Of a stretch of DNA of 64,000 bases, positions 63,168 through 64,000 are shown piece after piece. Numbering within the stretch: position 1 is the stretch's first letter; each line of letters opens with the position of its first letter. A program made the translations under genes and the position numbers. The DNA is from Salvator merianae. Its lineage: Eukaryota; Chordata; Lepidosauria; Squamata; Teiidae. A model generated the notes under the pieces. The model was not told where the DNA came from. It saw only the letters and a list, made by a program, of their open reading frames with translations, and did no database searches. The stretch is taken from positions 3,798,435 to 3,862,434 of the forward strand of contig QVOM02000115.1 of NCBI GenBank assembly GCA_003586115.2, read 5' to 3'.

Positions 63168-64000
63168 CTGGAAAGAGTGGACATAATTATTCAAGGTTCA
63201 GGCCTTGTTCTGCTACTCTCAAACAAGGACATCATAACTACGCTAACCAGGGGATCATTGATGATCCTGAACGACTTGCAAACTCTCTCAAACCTTGCAC
63301 TGTAAATTAAACCTACAGGGAGAGAGGAAATCTTTAAATCTCTAAAGTCTAAATCAGCTTATTTCACAGCTATGAAAAGCAAAACTTTACTCTACAAGGC
63401 CTAGGCACCACAATGGCATAGTAATTCTCGATTCTAGTTATTCTGCAGATCTTACAGAATAAGGCTGTTTTGCACAAAAAGGTTTAAATAGCGCCTGCAA
63501 GTGCCAGTAAAATGGTTGACTATGATATAGTGTGTTAAACCAGTGTTAGCTGAACATATGAACGTTAAACACCTTGCACTTTCGGCACTGCGCGTCAATT
63601 TATTAGGCTGCTATACGCTGCTGTCTACACACATCTTCCCAGTGGTTTCAACTGGATTGTTGCTATTATGAACAAAAGTACCATATTAAGGCAGCACAGC
63701 TATGATATGATGCTGTCTTATTTTCACAAACTATTTGCTAATTTTCACTGAGTTAAGCTTCCCCAACTTCAGGTTTAAGAAAACTTCAGTAAAACGGAAA
63801 CAAGATCTTCAATCTAAAGTTAAAGTCCACAGTCCATCCCCTTCAAGCTACTCCGTTTCTGTATGCCTCGGATGTGTGCTAAGCCTGGAAAGGAAGGGTC
63901 AGGCTTGGCTTGATAGCATCTATTTGCTGCACCAAGCCGCTGCCTGCCCAGTTGGATGGTTCAGGCTATCTGGACAGCCTGAAATGGCCAGGCAGCAGCC
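63168..64000. other. intron upstream of visible exon 1
   Basis: No sequence encoding the known PIKFYVE N-terminus is seen here on the minus strand, so the first exons, promoter and 5' UTR lie further right. No repeat is recognised. Confidence 0.6.

Overview
This is vertebrate nuclear DNA and almost certainly comes from a squamate reptile (lizard, gecko or snake lineage). The lineage call rests on the repeats: RTE/BovB-type LINE copies, CR1 LINE 3' ends, an L1 3' remnant, tRNA-derived SINEs of the Sauria type and a Helitron fragment, in AT-rich sequence. No bacterial, viral or plasmid features are visible.

The whole window lies inside one gene on the minus strand, PIKFYVE (1-phosphatidylinositol 3-phosphate 5-kinase). 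I resolve 32 consecutive coding exons between 63167 (5'-most) and 2708 (3'-most), about 5.08 kb or roughly 1,690 codons. Every junction keeps frame and has consensus splice dinucleotides, apart from one GC-AG intron. There are no stops or frameshifts, so the copy looks functional. In transcript order the exons encode a serine-rich N-terminal region, the FYVE zinc finger that binds PI3P (56310-50604), a serine-rich linker, the DEP domain (43849-41446), a second linker, the TCP-1/CCT chaperonin-like domain (about 28806-22900), a divergent acidic linker and basic segment inside one 1,157-bp exon (23097-21941), the Cys/His-rich CHK region (20351-12685) and a helical/serine-rich region leading toward the lipid kinase domain (12248-2708). 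The start codon, promoter and first exon(s) lie beyond position 64000. The C-terminal PIP-kinase domain and 3' UTR lie beyond position 1.

The protein is known to act on endosomes, where it converts PI3P to PI(3,5)P2 in a complex with VAC14 and FIG4. The visible domains are those that target it to membrane and bind partners, not the catalytic core.

The introns hold the repeat load: a 5'-truncated BovB copy (1290-2510, plus strand), a longer BovB copy broken by a younger retroposon (37690-40440, minus), CR1 (18634-18850, 31425-32432, 51290-51550), an L1 tail (53785-54310), a 457-bp Helitron remnant with both ends intact (55533-55989), a 208-bp hAT-type element with a perfect 8-bp target duplication (35000-35207), several copies of a retroposon family with an (AATA)n tail, SINE fragments, and striking palindromes at 10606-10680, 37020-37235 and 42506-42970. 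I found no second protein-coding gene, tRNA, rRNA or CRISPR array. The other open reading frames are short and unsupported.
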